Source: Pelosinus sp. UFO1
GTDB lineage: Bacteria > Bacillota > Negativicutes > DSM-13327
Assembly: GCF_000725345.1 (NCBI RefSeq)
Contig: NZ_CP008852.1
Coordinates: 4,208,001-4,272,000 of the forward strand
Direction of reading: 5' to 3'
DNA length: 64,000 nucleotides
Shown here piece by piece: positions 38,914 through 50,988 of the stretch. The translations under genes and the position numbers were made by a program. Positions within the stretch are counted from its first letter, which is position 1; every line of letters starts with the position of its first letter. Below the pieces are notes generated by a model. That model was not told the origin of the DNA, ran no database searches, and saw nothing but the letters and a program-made list of their open reading frames with translations.

Positions 38914-39927
38914 CTATGCAAGTTCTGAAAAATACTTAATTGTACGAACCATTTGGCTTGTGTAGCTATTTTCATTGTCGTACCAAGAAACAACTTGGAC
39001 TTGTGTCATTCCATTATCCATAGGAGCTACCATTGTTTGTGTAGCATCGAATAAGGAACCATATCTGATACCAACGATGTCGCTGGATACCAATTCTTCT
39101 TCAGTGTAGCCGAAAGATTCATCAGCTGCTGCTTTCATAGCTGCATTAACTTGATCTTTTGTAACAGAACCTTCAACAACTGCGATTAAAATCGTGCTAG
39201 AACCAGTTGGTGTAGGAACGCGTTGTGCGGAACCGATCAATTTACCGTTTAATTCAGGGATAACTAAACCGATTGCTTTAGCAGCACCAGTAGAGTTAGG
39301 AACGATATTAACTGCTGCAGCACGGGATCTTCTCAAATCACCATTTCTTTGAGGGCCGTCAAGAGTCATTTGATCGCCAGTATAAGCGTGAATTGTTGTC
39401 ATAATACCGCTTTTAATAGCAGCCAATTTGTGAAGCGCTTGAGCCATAGGAGCTAAGCAGTTTGTTGTGCAAGAAGCTGCTGAAATAACTGTATCACTAG
39501 CTTTTAATATATCGTGATTTACATTATAAACAACTGTAGGAAGATCCGTTCCAGCTGGAGCAGAGATAACAACTTTTTTAGCGCCTGCTTTGATATGTGC
39601 AGAAGCTTTTTCTTTGGAAGTATAGAAACCTGTACATTCAAGAACAACATCTACACCAATTTCGCCCCAAGGTAGTTCTTCTGCTTTTGCTGATTTGTAG
39701 ATTTTAATTTCTTTGCCGTCAACAGTGATAGAATCTTCACCAAAAGATACTTTACTAGCTAAAGCGTAAGTACCTTGAGCTGAATCATACTTCAATAAGT
39801 GTGCAAGCATTTTAGGGCTAGTTAAGTCATTGATTGCAACAACATCATATCCTTCTGCCCCGAACATTTGCCGAAATGCAAGACGTCCAATACGTCCAAA
39901 ACCATTGATCGCTACTTTTACTGCCAT
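38914..39927 (-). CDS. gapA: Glyceraldehyde-3-phosphate dehydrogenase
   Basis: A 337-residue NAD-dependent enzyme. The start [15 protein letters not shown] at 39927 has GGGGAGG upstream; the frame extends further but without a site. The catalytic cysteine is in [12 protein letters not shown], and the phosphate-binding region is in [14 protein letters not shown]. It directly follows cggR, as in the Bacillus operon. Confidence 0.98.
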   Translation of the reverse strand: MAVKVAINGFGRIGRLAFRQMFGAEGYDVVAINDLTSPKMLAHLLKYDSAQGTYALASKVSFGEDSITVDGKEIKIYKSAKAEELPWGEIGVDVVLECTGFYTSKEKASAHIKAGAKKVVISAPAGTDLPTVVYNVNHDILKASDTVISAASCTTNCLAPMAQALHKLAAIKSGIMTTIHAYTGDQMTLDGPQRNGDLRRSRAAAVNIVPNSTGAAKAIGLVIPELNGKLIGSAQRVPTPTGSSTILIAVVEGSVTKDQVNAAMKAAADESFGYTEEELVSSDIVGIRYGSLFDATQTMVAPMDNGMTQVQVVSWYDNENSYTSQMVRTIKYFSELA

Positions 39928-39996
39928 TTTAAAAAACCTCCCCATTATAATATGTTTGTTTTTGCCTAATAACATTCATGGATATGCTATTAAAGC

Positions 39997-41022
39997 TTAT
40001 ATTATACTCTGAATGGCTTTGGCAGCCGATTCGTCTGTAATCAGTACGTCCTCTCCACCTGCGCTAGTAACAGCTACAATAGCCTCGGCCTTTTTTTGGC
40101 CTCCGGCTACAGCTACTACTACACCGATATCTGCCAAATCATCCAAATGTAAACCCACACTACTGGTAATATAAATATTCTTGCCTTCTAGGGTACAATA
40201 ATGACCTAAAGCTTCACCAACTGCACCACTACTAATTAATTTAGATACAAATTCCTCATCAAAGCCTCGTCTTACAGCCATTTCTCTGGCTTGACCGATA
40301 CCATGTATCAGAACATCAGCACGCTTAATCATATCTGCCACAGTAAGAATATTACTATTATTCGCCAGCATCGCACCTACCATTTCTTCACTGACACCTT
40401 CTGGAACGTGGATCATGCGATACTTACCACCTAGTTTGTTCGCCATCGCAGCAGCGATGGTATTGGCCTGGTTTTCCACCTTTTCACCAAGTCCGCCCCG
40501 GGCTGGAACAACAGTAACTGTCGGTTGTGTAAAATGAATTGATTCTGCCACATTGGCCATAATGGTTCCACCACTGACGGCAACAATCATATCATCTTTA
40601 ATTAAGTACTGGGCCAAAACACTAGCAGCAGCTCGACCTAGCTCCCTGCGAACCGTTGTATCAGTCTCACTATCACCAGGAATGATAATAACCTGCTTAA
40701 GTCCTAATTTCTCCGAAAGTTCATCTTCTAATACGGTAAGTCCATGAAGAACTTTTATATATTCCGACAAATCCTTCAACATGAGCTGTCCTTCCCGGGT
40801 GATTGTCATCCCCATAGAAGAAACATCTACTAAACCAGCATTTTTCAAAAAATCTACTTGGGCTCTTACAACTCGCTCGCCTTTATCTAAGATAGCAGCT
40901 AACGCCCTACGCCCTACAGGCTCGACATGTTGAATCGACCGCAAAATATCATATCTTTCTTCAATGGTAGCAATAAACTCAGGAGCAATTTTTCGATGAA
41001 GTTGGACAGTTTTTTTCCACAT
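39997..41022 (-). CDS. cggR: Central glycolytic genes regulator CggR
   Basis: A 341-residue SorC-family repressor that falls off DNA when fructose-1,6-bisphosphate binds. The start ATG at 41022 has AGAGGAAGAG just upstream; the longer frame to 41055 would put the operator inside the gene and lacks a site. The N-terminal winged helix spans about 20-85 (GRRALAAILDKGERVVRAQVD), and the sugar-phosphate domain follows from about 90 (VAVSGGTIMANVAE). It heads the gapA-pgk-tpiA-gpmI-eno operon. Confidence 0.95.
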   Translation of the reverse strand: MWKKTVQLHRKIAPEFIATIEERYDILRSIQHVEPVGRRALAAILDKGERVVRAQVDFLKNAGLVDVSSMGMTITREGQLMLKDLSEYIKVLHGLTVLEDELSEKLGLKQVIIIPGDSETDTTVRRELGRAAASVLAQYLIKDDMIVAVSGGTIMANVAESIHFTQPTVTVVPARGGLGEKVENQANTIAAAMANKLGGKYRMIHVPEGVSEEMVGAMLANNSNILTVADMIKRADVLIHGIGQAREMAVRRGFDEEFVSKLISSGAVGEALGHYCTLEGKNIYITSSVGLHLDDLADIGVVVAVAGGQKKAEAIVAVTSAGGEDVLITDESAAKAIQSII

Positions 41023-41035
41023 TAACTCTTCCTCT

Positions 41036-41072
41036 GGGACTTTTTTCGTCCCCATGGCGCAAATTTTGTCCC
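41036..41072 (-). promoter_or_regulatory. Candidate CggR operator
   Basis: On the plus strand GGGAC (41036-41040), seven bases, GTCCC (41048-41052), and a second GTCCC at 41068-41072. The two GTCCC boxes are 20 bases apart, two helical turns, as in the Bacillus subtilis CggR operator, which repeats at about 21. It sits just upstream of the cggR ribosome site. Confidence 0.65.
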
Positions 41073-41121
41073 ATCTTGCTAAAAAAATATAACACAGCGT
41101 AAGCTATACTATCTTAATTAG

Positions 41122-41152
41122 TATTCTTCGCCATACAACAGGTAACTCCTGC
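41122..41152 (-). promoter_or_regulatory. GCAGGA-N14-GGCGAAGAATA motif upstream of cggR
   Basis: Minus strand GCAGGA at 41152-41147 and GAA at 41129-41127, with 17 bases between AGGA and GAA. It lies about 100 bases upstream of cggR, and downstream of pyk copy 1. Confidence 0.45.
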
Positions 41153-41201
41153 TTCTATTTCCAAAATTCATAAGAAATAATTGTAAGTAATATTCAAACT
41201 A

Positions 41202-42956
41202 CTATCTTGCGTTGATTTCACCGCTATATACAAGTCCACGAGCTGCATCCACAGTAATAACAGTGCCATCTGTTAAACGTTCGGTTGCTCCATCTACACC
41301 AACAATAACAGGAATTCCTGCACTAATACCAACAATAGCAGCGTGAGAAGTCAATCCGCCTTCTTCCGCAATGATAGCAGATGCCTTAGCAGCAAATCTC
41401 GCTGTTTCTTCGTCTACATTGGATACTACTAAAATTTCGCCTGGTTTGAATTTACTTTCTACATCCTTCATAGAATGCGCTATACAAACTTTACCAGTTA
41501 CTGCTGATTGACCAATCCCTACGCCACGTAACAAAACATTACCTACAACATGTACACGAATCATATTCGTAGTTCCTGTGCCAGTTGCATGAACGCCAGC
41601 TGTAATGACAACTAAATCGCCTTCACTTACAATACCTGAAGTTACTGCACTATTAATTGCATTTTCAACCATTTCATCACTATTTTTTGCAGCAGCACGT
41701 AGAACAGGTTGTACGCCCCACATAACTTGCATTTTACGAACTGTTCTTTCATTAGGAGTAACAGCCACGATGTGGGATAATGGACGATATTTTGATACCA
41801 TACGAGCAGTATATCCAGTTTGCGTGTCAGTAATAATTGATGCAGCACTTAATTCATGAGCTACTTGTACCGTCGCATGACTGATTGCTTCTGTCGTAGT
41901 ACGTTGAGTTAAAACACCTTTATTGTGTAACATTTCGCTATATTGTAAAGCTTGTTCGGTGCGAATTGCGATTTTTGCCATCATTTGAACTGCTTCTACT
42001 GGATAGTCTCCACTAGCCGTTTCACCACTCAGCATGATCGCATCAGTACCGTCCATAATAGCATTAGCAACATCACTTGCTTCTGCCCGAGTTGGACGAG
42101 GATTGTTAATCATAGATTCTAACATTTGTGTTGCTGTAATAACAGGTTTTCCTAGTTTATTACACTTCTCGATAATCATTTTTTGTACTAAAGGCACTTC
42201 TTCGGTAGGAATTTCTACGCCAAGGTCACCACGAGCTACCATAATTCCGTCGGAAACTTTGATAATTTCATCAATGTTTTTTACGCCTTCTGCATTTTCA
42301 ATTTTAGAAATGATATGGATATCAGAATTCACTTCTTCCAATAATTTTCTAATTGTCAATACATCAGCAGCTCTTTGGATAAAAGATGCAGCAATAAAAT
42401 CCATACCTTCTTTAGCAGCAAACAATACATCCTTCACATCTTGTTCAGACAAAGGAGGTAAGTTTACAGACACGCCAGGTGCTGCCACACGTTTTCTGTT
42501 GCCAATTACACCTGTATTAAGTACAGTTGTATAAATGTCATCGCCTTCTACTTTGTCAACGGCAAGACAGATTAATCCATCAGACAAAAGAATTTGATTG
42601 CCTGGTGCTACTTCTTGAGGCAAGAATCTATGGTTGACGGAACAAATTTCTTTGGTCCCTTCCACGTCTCTAGAAGTTAAAATGAATTTTTGTCCTTGTT
42701 CAATGGTAACTTTACCTTCGACAAAATTACCAAGACGCATTTCTGGGCCCTTAGTGTCTAGAAGCAATGCAACTGGTTTATTTAATTTTGCACTCGCAGT
42801 ACGCATCATGTTAATACGAACACCGTGTTCTGCATGATCACCATGAGAAAAATTAAAACGTGCTACATTCATACCTGATTCAATTAATTTTTCCATGATT
42901 TCTGGTTTACCAGTGCTTGGTCCCATTGTACAAACAATTTTCGTCTTTTTGATCAT
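41202..42956 (-). CDS. pyk: Pyruvate kinase, copy 1
   Basis: A 584-residue enzyme with the same domain order as copy 2, including the swivelling phosphohistidine-like C-terminal domain. Residues 1-68 differ at about 17 places from copy 2 (for example NFSHGDHAEH versus NFSHGNHEEH), then long stretches are identical at protein and almost identical at DNA level. A second patch of differences lies at about 430-455. It is upstream of cggR, separated from it by about 180 bases with a promoter-like motif. Confidence 0.97.
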   Translation of the reverse strand: MIKKTKIVCTMGPSTGKPEIMEKLIESGMNVARFNFSHGDHAEHGVRINMMRTASAKLNKPVALLLDTKGPEMRLGNFVEGKVTIEQGQKFILTSRDVEGTKEICSVNHRFLPQEVAPGNQILLSDGLICLAVDKVEGDDIYTTVLNTGVIGNRKRVAAPGVSVNLPPLSEQDVKDVLFAAKEGMDFIAASFIQRAADVLTIRKLLEEVNSDIHIISKIENAEGVKNIDEIIKVSDGIMVARGDLGVEIPTEEVPLVQKMIIEKCNKLGKPVITATQMLESMINNPRPTRAEASDVANAIMDGTDAIMLSGETASGDYPVEAVQMMAKIAIRTEQALQYSEMLHNKGVLTQRTTTEAISHATVQVAHELSAASIITDTQTGYTARMVSKYRPLSHIVAVTPNERTVRKMQVMWGVQPVLRAAAKNSDEMVENAINSAVTSGIVSEGDLVVITAGVHATGTGTTNMIRVHVVGNVLLRGVGIGQSAVTGKVCIAHSMKDVESKFKPGEILVVSNVDEETARFAAKASAIIAEEGGLTSHAAIVGISAGIPVIVGVDGATERLTDGTVITVDAARGLVYSGEINAR

Positions 42957-42988
42957 ATTACTACGTTCACTCTCACTTTACTTTTTTC

Positions 42989-44908
42989 TTACTTTAATAC
43001 TTTGGCTGCTTTTCTAATGACATCATACACTTGGTCCTGGGCTTCAATAAAACCATTTAATCCAGTATTTTTCATTAATGAAGCGTGTTTTGATGTCTTA
43101 TCCGTGTTTTCTATAAAAACCTGTTTTAAACTTGCCAACAATTGTTGATCAAGCCCAGGTCGCCCAGCAATAACATCTTTGGGTATAGATTCCGTTTGTT
43201 TTAATATTACCAAATTATGAACTGCAAGTCCATTTGCTTTGGCACTATCCATTGCCTCTGAGTAAGTAGCACCTGCATCGACACTGCCTTCTAAGACTGC
43301 ATCAATTACCCGATTGTGACTGCCTAAGAAGACTGTTTCAGCAAAAAACTTGTCGGGATTTTTCCCTTGTTCTAATAACATAGCCTTAGGATACACATAG
43401 CCAGAAGCAGACTGTTTATCAACAAAGGCAAAACGCTTACCCTGTAAACTATCTATTGATTGAAACGCTTTATCTTTACGAGCAATGATATAACCATGAT
43501 AGGACGGATTTTGATTCACTACCGTGGTTACCAGTGGATTAATGTCACCTTTATCTTTTGCAGAAACATAAGCAAAAGGCGAAAACCACCCTATATCAAT
43601 TGTACCATTCAGTAAGGACCGTCCTAAAGAATCATAATCAGAAACGATAATAACTCTTGACTGAAATCCTAATTTCTTGGCAATCTCCTCTAATATCGGC
43701 GTATAGTTTTCCTTAATCACTTGTGGAGATGTAAAAGGATTAAATCCAAATACTAATTCTTTCCCTGTTTTAAATAAGCTAGCAACTTCTTGTATTTTAT
43801 CGACAGCGGCTGTCATTTTTTTTGTTAAAACATAAACTTCTTCAATATCTTTTTCCTGTTGACCAATACTTTGTAACGCTTCTTGTGTGCCCGCTGCAAT
43901 TTCAACAGTAGCTGTTCCAATACTCTCTACTGCCATGGCCATTTGTTCTGTAGTCATCTGTTGATCTCTTGACAAATTGCATAACTTTGCTACAGTATCT
44001 TCGATTTGGTTAACGTTATCGACAACTTCCTGCATACTGTCTGCAGATTGTCTTGCTATTTGTTCAATCCCATGAATTTGCTCTTTGCTCCCCTGCATAT
44101 GAGAAGTAACATAATTTGTGCGATTTGTAACATCTTTTACCGTTTCCTCTACTTCACGGGTAATGGCTTCACTCTCACTAGCCAATTTACGTACTTCTTC
44201 TGCCACTACGGCAAAACCTCGTCCTTGCTCGCCAGCACGAGCCGCTTCAATCGCTGCATTGAGTGCGAGTAAGTTAGTTTGGCTGGCAATTCCTTGAATT
44301 TTACCAACAAAAGCGCCAATTTTTTTGGACGCGATAGTAAGCTCTTCCATATCATTAACAGAGGTTTGCACTACCTGAGCTACTTCTAGCATGGTATTGC
44401 TAGCCTGGGTAATCTGTTGCTGATTTTTCAGTACCAGTTGAGAAGAATGTTGGCATTGCTCTAGAGCTTGCTGCGAGGCATTCGCTACAACAGCTGCATT
44501 CGAAGCAATTTCTTCTACACCAGCTGAAGCCTCTTGGGCACTGCTAGCAGTTGTTTCACTTTCGCCTGCAATACTATTTGATTGTTGCGTGAGTTTTTTG
44601 AGAGCTGTGTTACTATGTCCTGTTACCCAAGCTAATTGTTGGGATATAAAAGATAAGTCTTCAGCAATACCATACATATCTACCTTAGTTATGGAATCGT
44701 CCCTTATTACAGAAGATTGAGCCTGACTTTTCTCTATGTCTCCAGCCTTAGGCCAAGTTCTGAACAAGGCAATCGTGGAAATAATTGCCATAACTATAAC
44801 GAATAGTAACGTTCCTAGGCTCCCAATATATTCTACTAACCATGATGTTAATATACCAATGAGCAACACTGTTGTCAAATGAAATAGAACCACTTTTTTT
44901 TGCAACAT
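42989..44908 (-). CDS. Chemoreceptor with C-terminal PhnD-like binding domain
   Basis: A 639-residue fusion. Two adjacent membrane helices lie within residues 1-45 with almost no loop between them, and no HAMP domain follows. A methyl-accepting signalling domain spans about 110-370, with hairpin tip [20 protein letters not shown] and [12 protein letters not shown]. The C-terminal 290 residues resemble PhnD phosphonate or phosphite binding proteins ([45 protein letters not shown]). Binding proteins are normally outside the membrane, but here that domain follows the signalling domain, so both should face the cytoplasm. RBS GGGGGAAAA precedes ATG 44908. Confidence 0.85.
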   Translation of the reverse strand: MLQKKVVLFHLTTVLLIGILTSWLVEYIGSLGTLLFVIVMAIISTIALFRTWPKAGDIEKSQAQSSVIRDDSITKVDMYGIAEDLSFISQQLAWVTGHSNTALKKLTQQSNSIAGESETTASSAQEASAGVEEIASNAAVVANASQQALEQCQHSSQLVLKNQQQITQASNTMLEVAQVVQTSVNDMEELTIASKKIGAFVGKIQGIASQTNLLALNAAIEAARAGEQGRGFAVVAEEVRKLASESEAITREVEETVKDVTNRTNYVTSHMQGSKEQIHGIEQIARQSADSMQEVVDNVNQIEDTVAKLCNLSRDQQMTTEQMAMAVESIGTATVEIAAGTQEALQSIGQQEKDIEEVYVLTKKMTAAVDKIQEVASLFKTGKELVFGFNPFTSPQVIKENYTPILEEIAKKLGFQSRVIIVSDYDSLGRSLLNGTIDIGWFSPFAYVSAKDKGDINPLVTTVVNQNPSYHGYIIARKDKAFQSIDSLQGKRFAFVDKQSASGYVYPKAMLLEQGKNPDKFFAETVFLGSHNRVIDAVLEGSVDAGATYSEAMDSAKANGLAVHNLVILKQTESIPKDVIAGRPGLDQQLLASLKQVFIENTDKTSKHASLMKNTGLNGFIEAQDQVYDVIRKAAKVLK

Positions 44909-45074
44909 AAGGTTTTCCCCCATTCCAAAATGCTATAAGTTTGTCTTTATTTTTTATTACATAACAATCTTAACGTAGAACCTAACTTCATTTTTCCCAA
45001 CAGCTATTTGCTATTGCATGGCAATTAGTACCACTCGTTAGCATATACGAGGAATCTATGAACCACTCTTCAAG

Positions 45075-46271
45075 CTACTTTTGTTTTGCCTCATAAGCTC
45101 TACGTACTAACGTCATTGGATGCAATGTTTTCACATTAGCGCCGTGTCCAATTTGTAGACGGCATGTTCCGCATTCAGAAACAACCGTATCAAGACGGCT
45201 CTCTTTAATCTTATCAAATAAAGTCGAACCAATACTCATGGCAATATCATATTTTTCAGCTTTAAAGCCATAGTTACCGGAAATACCACAGCAACCACCA
45301 TCCACATCTTGCACATCAAGTCCTGGAATTAAAGCCAATAAATCTAAACCTGGCAATCCCATGCCTTGCGCCCGCAAATGGCAAGGAGAGTGATACATGT
45401 ATTTTTCATTTAGAGTACCAAAATCCGTATTTAAACGTCCTTGATCATGAAGATCTAGCAAGAACTCACCTGCATCATACAAATGTTTTGCATATTCTTG
45501 AACACCTTCAATATGGAATAATTCTTGATACTCCTGCTTAAGCATTAAGCCACAGCTTGTGCAGCAAGTAATAACAGGGTAGCCTTTATCCGTCCATTTT
45601 TTAAGGATTTGTATATTAGTTTTAGCATTTTCTTCTGCCTCATCTAAAAAACCATTTACGACTAAAGGTGAACCACAGCATACAAGACCATCTTCTACAA
45701 TCACTTCAAATTTATTGGCTTGCATAACAGCGACAAAATCCATCCCTACTTGAGGGTCGTTATAATTAATAAAACAGCCAGGATAAAAAACAACTTTATC
45801 AGGATAACTTTTTTGTTTTAACGCCTTAAACAACTTACTAAAGGATTTAGGGGCATAAGGTGGCAACGGAGCTTTCTCAGAAATACCAATCTGTTTCAAA
45901 ATGCCACGACTCATTTTCATGCCGAAGTTAGCCATACCAGGTGTGGCCGCACTCAACTTTGCCATTTTTTCGCCATGAGATAAAATCCAATCCCGTAAGC
46001 TATGTTTACGAGTTTTATAGTATTTAGCTCTCGCTAACATATTAAGAGTAGAAATAGGAACGCCAGAAGGACATGACATATCACAATTCTTACAATTAGA
46101 GCAATATTCTAAAGAAGGTTCAACATCCTCGTGAGATAATCTCATTCTCTCTAAGGTTGGGCCAACCATTTTAGGGCCACGAAATTTACGTGTCGCAGCT
46201 GTCACTGGGCAATTAGCAATACATACTGTACAAGCTGTACAACTATCTGGATTATTATGATGTTTCTTCAT
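45075..46271 (-). CDS. glpC: Anaerobic glycerol-3-phosphate dehydrogenase subunit C
   Basis: A 398-residue iron-sulfur subunit that anchors GlpAB to the membrane and passes electrons to menaquinone or another carrier. Two [4Fe-4S] ferredoxin motifs lie near the start (CTACTVCIANCPV, CSNCKNCDMSCPSGVP), and two CCG domains follow (YPGCFINY with CCGSPLVVNG, then CHLRAQG with GGCCGISGNYG). It ends the glpA-B-C unit, 14 bases after glpB. Confidence 0.95.
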   Translation of the reverse strand: MKKHHNNPDSCTACTVCIANCPVTAATRKFRGPKMVGPTLERMRLSHEDVEPSLEYCSNCKNCDMSCPSGVPISTLNMLARAKYYKTRKHSLRDWILSHGEKMAKLSAATPGMANFGMKMSRGILKQIGISEKAPLPPYAPKSFSKLFKALKQKSYPDKVVFYPGCFINYNDPQVGMDFVAVMQANKFEVIVEDGLVCCGSPLVVNGFLDEAEENAKTNIQILKKWTDKGYPVITCCTSCGLMLKQEYQELFHIEGVQEYAKHLYDAGEFLLDLHDQGRLNTDFGTLNEKYMYHSPCHLRAQGMGLPGLDLLALIPGLDVQDVDGGCCGISGNYGFKAEKYDIAMSIGSTLFDKIKESRLDTVVSECGTCRLQIGHGANVKTLHPMTLVRRAYEAKQK

Positions 46272-46285
46272 TATTTTTTCTCCCC

Positions 46286-47536
46286 TTACACTGACATAGC
46301 CGCTTGATAACCCGACGCAATTGCTACACCATTACCTGATTTCTCAAAAGAGTAATCGTAACCGCGCAGATTTCGTCCAGCAACAAAGACGTTATTTAAA
46401 ATGACTTTGCCATCGGCATCAAGAGGACGCATTTTTTCGTCAACTTCTAAACCAAGTTTTGCAAAAGGCTGTGCTTCATTGGAGAATAAAGAATAATTCG
46501 CCCACATTTCATGGTCTTCAGGAGCCTCTACAGGCAAATTGAAAATAGGTTCGATAACTTTTCCTGGTTCTGCAAGCAAGCCACCACCGTAGAAACCACC
46601 ATTTGCTAAAATAAATGATTTTGCATAATAGGTACGTTCTCTATCAATACCTTCCGTTACTACAGCCACACATTTATCAGCTTCCACAATGGACTTAGCG
46701 ACTGTCGCTTGTTCCACGATACGAACGCCGATTTTTTTCAAATAGCTAACCATCATCGTACGAAGACGTAAACCAGTAATGGAAGGAGGCACAGATGCCG
46801 TTTCAATAAAATGACATTGCAGAGCTTGTTCCAATCGATCAGCGATGCGGTAATTAGGACGTGTCCCAAGTACTGGTGGAATGATAACTACGCTGCCTGG
46901 CTGAATTACTTTACGCATTTTAGTGATACATTCGGAAATTCCTTCTTCTGTATCAAGCCAACGAGCTACATCCAAAGCAGTAACATCACGGCCCTCTGCC
47001 AAATTCGGATCAATCATAACTGTTTCATACTCTTTATCTTTAAATCGAGAAATCTTCTTAAAGTTTTTAGTGATTAATTGTGGGTAAAAATCTTTAAGTG
47101 ATTCAAATCCCAATACAATTACCTTGTTTGCTTTTTGAAGTTCTTCTGTATTCATGGTTTTTGGAATCAAACAGGTAGGTTTGATTGTACCAGCTGCCGT
47201 TGGTACCCATTGCATGGTATCAAGGTTCCCCATATAAGGATATCCCTCTTCTTCGCAGATTTCTTTAAAGAATTTGATTGCATCTTCAATGGCAGGACGG
47301 CCAATTTTTTTGTATGGATGTTCCGCTGGTAATTGCAGTAAGCCTGCACTTGGCGTAGCTACTGGTTTATTACCTTCCAAATATCCAATTACATCAACAA
47401 TACCGCCGCCAATTGTCAAAGTACCTGCCCCTAAGGACAATACCATTACCTTTTTACCGCGTTTCGCCGCTACAGCTGCCGCTGTCAGACCTGCTAACCC
47501 GCCGCCTATTACTATGATATCATTTTCCCTCATCAT
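46286..47536 (-). CDS. glpB: Anaerobic glycerol-3-phosphate dehydrogenase subunit B
   Basis: A 416-residue flavoprotein with FAD-binding fold IIVIGGGLAGLTAAAVAAKRG at the start, and a matching C-terminal FAD segment (NVFVAGRNLRGYDY). The ATG at 47536, behind GGAG, overlaps the 3' end of glpA by 17 bases, so it is translationally coupled. Length is typical. Confidence 0.95.
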   Translation of the reverse strand: MMRENDIIVIGGGLAGLTAAAVAAKRGKKVMVLSLGAGTLTIGGGIVDVIGYLEGNKPVATPSAGLLQLPAEHPYKKIGRPAIEDAIKFFKEICEEEGYPYMGNLDTMQWVPTAAGTIKPTCLIPKTMNTEELQKANKVIVLGFESLKDFYPQLITKNFKKISRFKDKEYETVMIDPNLAEGRDVTALDVARWLDTEEGISECITKMRKVIQPGSVVIIPPVLGTRPNYRIADRLEQALQCHFIETASVPPSITGLRLRTMMVSYLKKIGVRIVEQATVAKSIVEADKCVAVVTEGIDRERTYYAKSFILANGGFYGGGLLAEPGKVIEPIFNLPVEAPEDHEMWANYSLFSNEAQPFAKLGLEVDEKMRPLDADGKVILNNVFVAGRNLRGYDYSFEKSGNGVAIASGYQAAMSV

Positions 47537-49136
47537 CAATCGCTCCATTTATGTTTAAAGTTCCTTCATAGATTCCTCGGGTCAGTTCCATTTCACGCAT
47601 AACATTTCCCCATAAAATAGGACGAATCCCCTTCCAGCGACCTTGTAGAAATTCTTTAAATAATACATTGGTATCTTTGCCCCATGATAATCCATTGGCA
47701 TCTACTGCACCAACACTACGGAAAGTACAAAAAGCACCTTGGCAAGTTCCCATACCCATACGGGTCTTACGGCGAACATCACTAATCATAAAGCTGGTAC
47801 TATCGGCTGCTGCCTCTTCCACCTCAGCCATAGTTACATTTTCACATTCACATAATAACTGACGTTTTTCAGGTTTTGCCTGCATACGATCAATTACTTT
47901 TTCCAAACCTTCTGAACCTAAACGAGAAGCTGCAAGCTCCGCTCCATAAGCAGGGAAATATAAGCGTGCTTTTGCCATAAGTGCTGGAGATGCGTCATCA
48001 ACAAGATCCTCTAGCGCCGTACGACAAGGCGTTTTTACATTCAGATAATTACATACTAAATCTGTTACTTTTTCCGCCATTAAGCGATAGGTAGTAAACT
48101 TACCGCCAACTACGCTGACAAAACCCTTAAGTCCATCATGAGCATGATCTAGAGTGACAAAACCACGGGATGCACCACGGCCTTTTGCATTAGGATCCGC
48201 GCTATAAAGTGGTCTCGTGCCTGCAAATGCTCTAAGCATACGGTAACTTCTTAAATCTTCGAATAAAGCTTCCCCGATATTTAACAATTCTACTACTTCT
48301 TTTGCATTAGGAATCGTATCATCTGGTTTATTTACAGATGCAGAAGTAGTACCTAAAATAGTAATGGAACCATGGGGAACAAAAATATCTCCATCCGATG
48401 CGGGACGCAAACGATTGATAATACGACTTGCAATACGATGATTAAATGCAATCAACGTACCTCTATCTGGTTGTACATTGACTGTAATCCCTGCCAAAGC
48501 AGCAATTTCTCCAGCCCAAGAACCAGCAGCACTAACGATAAAATCACAAGCAATATTACTGATTTCGCCTGTTAACGTATTCCTGACTTTCATACCTACT
48601 ACTTGATTGTTGCTATGTTCAATACCAACAACAGTAGTATAGGTCATGACCCTTCCGCCGTACTTACGAGCAGATGCCACGTTTTGCCAAACCATACGAA
48701 AACCATCAATGGCAGCATCAGGTACACGATATACAGATTTTATTTTAGCACTCAAATTTGGTTCTAGACGACGTGCTTCTTCTACAGAAATAGGAATCGT
48801 CGGAATACCAACCTTAGCACAAGCTTCTACCCATTTCCCTTCGAAATCCTCATCATCCAAGTGAGTTCGAGCAAAAAAACCTTCTGTTTGCTCTACACAA
48901 TGTCTACCGATTTTACGTAAAATTGTATTTTCTTCAATACATTCTTTACCTGCCTCAGCATCTTTTACTGCATAACGTCCGCCGCTATGCAAGAGTCCAT
49001 GATAACGAGAGCTAGTACCATACGCTAGATCTTGCTGCTCAATAAGAATCGCATCGACTCCCCGCATGCACAAATCGCGCAGAATTCCAACTCCTGTGGC
49101 ACCGCCACCAATTACAACAACTGTCGCCTTTTGCAT
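47520..49136 (-). CDS. glpA: Anaerobic glycerol-3-phosphate dehydrogenase subunit A
   Basis: A 538-residue catalytic subunit oxidising glycerol-3-phosphate to dihydroxyacetone phosphate. The ATG at 49136 follows GAAGGGG; the frame upstream to 49229 is without a site. The FAD fold is VVVIGGGATGVGILRDL, and the DAO family stretch is YGTSSRYHGLLHSGGRY. A BFD-like iron-sulfur domain is at the C-terminus (LLCECENVTMAEVEE, then MGMGTCQGAFC). It follows glpK across 266 bases with a hairpin. Confidence 0.96.
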   Translation of the reverse strand: MQKATVVVIGGGATGVGILRDLCMRGVDAILIEQQDLAYGTSSRYHGLLHSGGRYAVKDAEAGKECIEENTILRKIGRHCVEQTEGFFARTHLDDEDFEGKWVEACAKVGIPTIPISVEEARRLEPNLSAKIKSVYRVPDAAIDGFRMVWQNVASARKYGGRVMTYTTVVGIEHSNNQVVGMKVRNTLTGEISNIACDFIVSAAGSWAGEIAALAGITVNVQPDRGTLIAFNHRIASRIINRLRPASDGDIFVPHGSITILGTTSASVNKPDDTIPNAKEVVELLNIGEALFEDLRSYRMLRAFAGTRPLYSADPNAKGRGASRGFVTLDHAHDGLKGFVSVVGGKFTTYRLMAEKVTDLVCNYLNVKTPCRTALEDLVDDASPALMAKARLYFPAYGAELAASRLGSEGLEKVIDRMQAKPEKRQLLCECENVTMAEVEEAAADSTSFMISDVRRKTRMGMGTCQGAFCTFRSVGAVDANGLSWGKDTNVLFKEFLQGRWKGIRPILWGNVMREMELTRGIYEGTLNINGAIDDEGK

Positions 49137-49325
49137 CTCAATACCCCTTCGTAAAATAAATAAATGAAACAGGGCGTTTCCCTGCATCTTTGGCTTTCTC
49201 CGCCTTGTAAACCAATTCCTTCTTGCCATAAATAATCGATTTTTTTCGAATTTATAGTCAAATTGAACATTTATTTCTAATAAGTAACATAAGTTGTTAC
49301 CTTATTAGTCGATACAAGCAAAGGG

Positions 49326-49362
49326 GATCCCTTTGTATCCGTTTGACGAACACAAAGGGATC
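49326..49362. terminator. Hairpin between glpK and glpA
   Basis: GATCCCTTTGT at 49326-49336 and ACAAAGGGATC at 49352-49362 form a perfect 11-bp stem. Only a few T follow, so it probably reduces rather than stops transcription into glpA, or protects the glpFK mRNA. Confidence 0.6.
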
Positions 49363-49402
49363 TCATATCTCAGCCCTTTACATTATTAAATTAATACTAG
49401 AA

Positions 49403-50977
<1,575 letters not shown>

Positions 50978-50988
50978 CTATTTACTTA

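Noticed and set aside
39997-41055. Longer cggR beginning at 41055
   Set aside because: The added residues are encoded by the operator sequence and the upstream ATG has no ribosome site.
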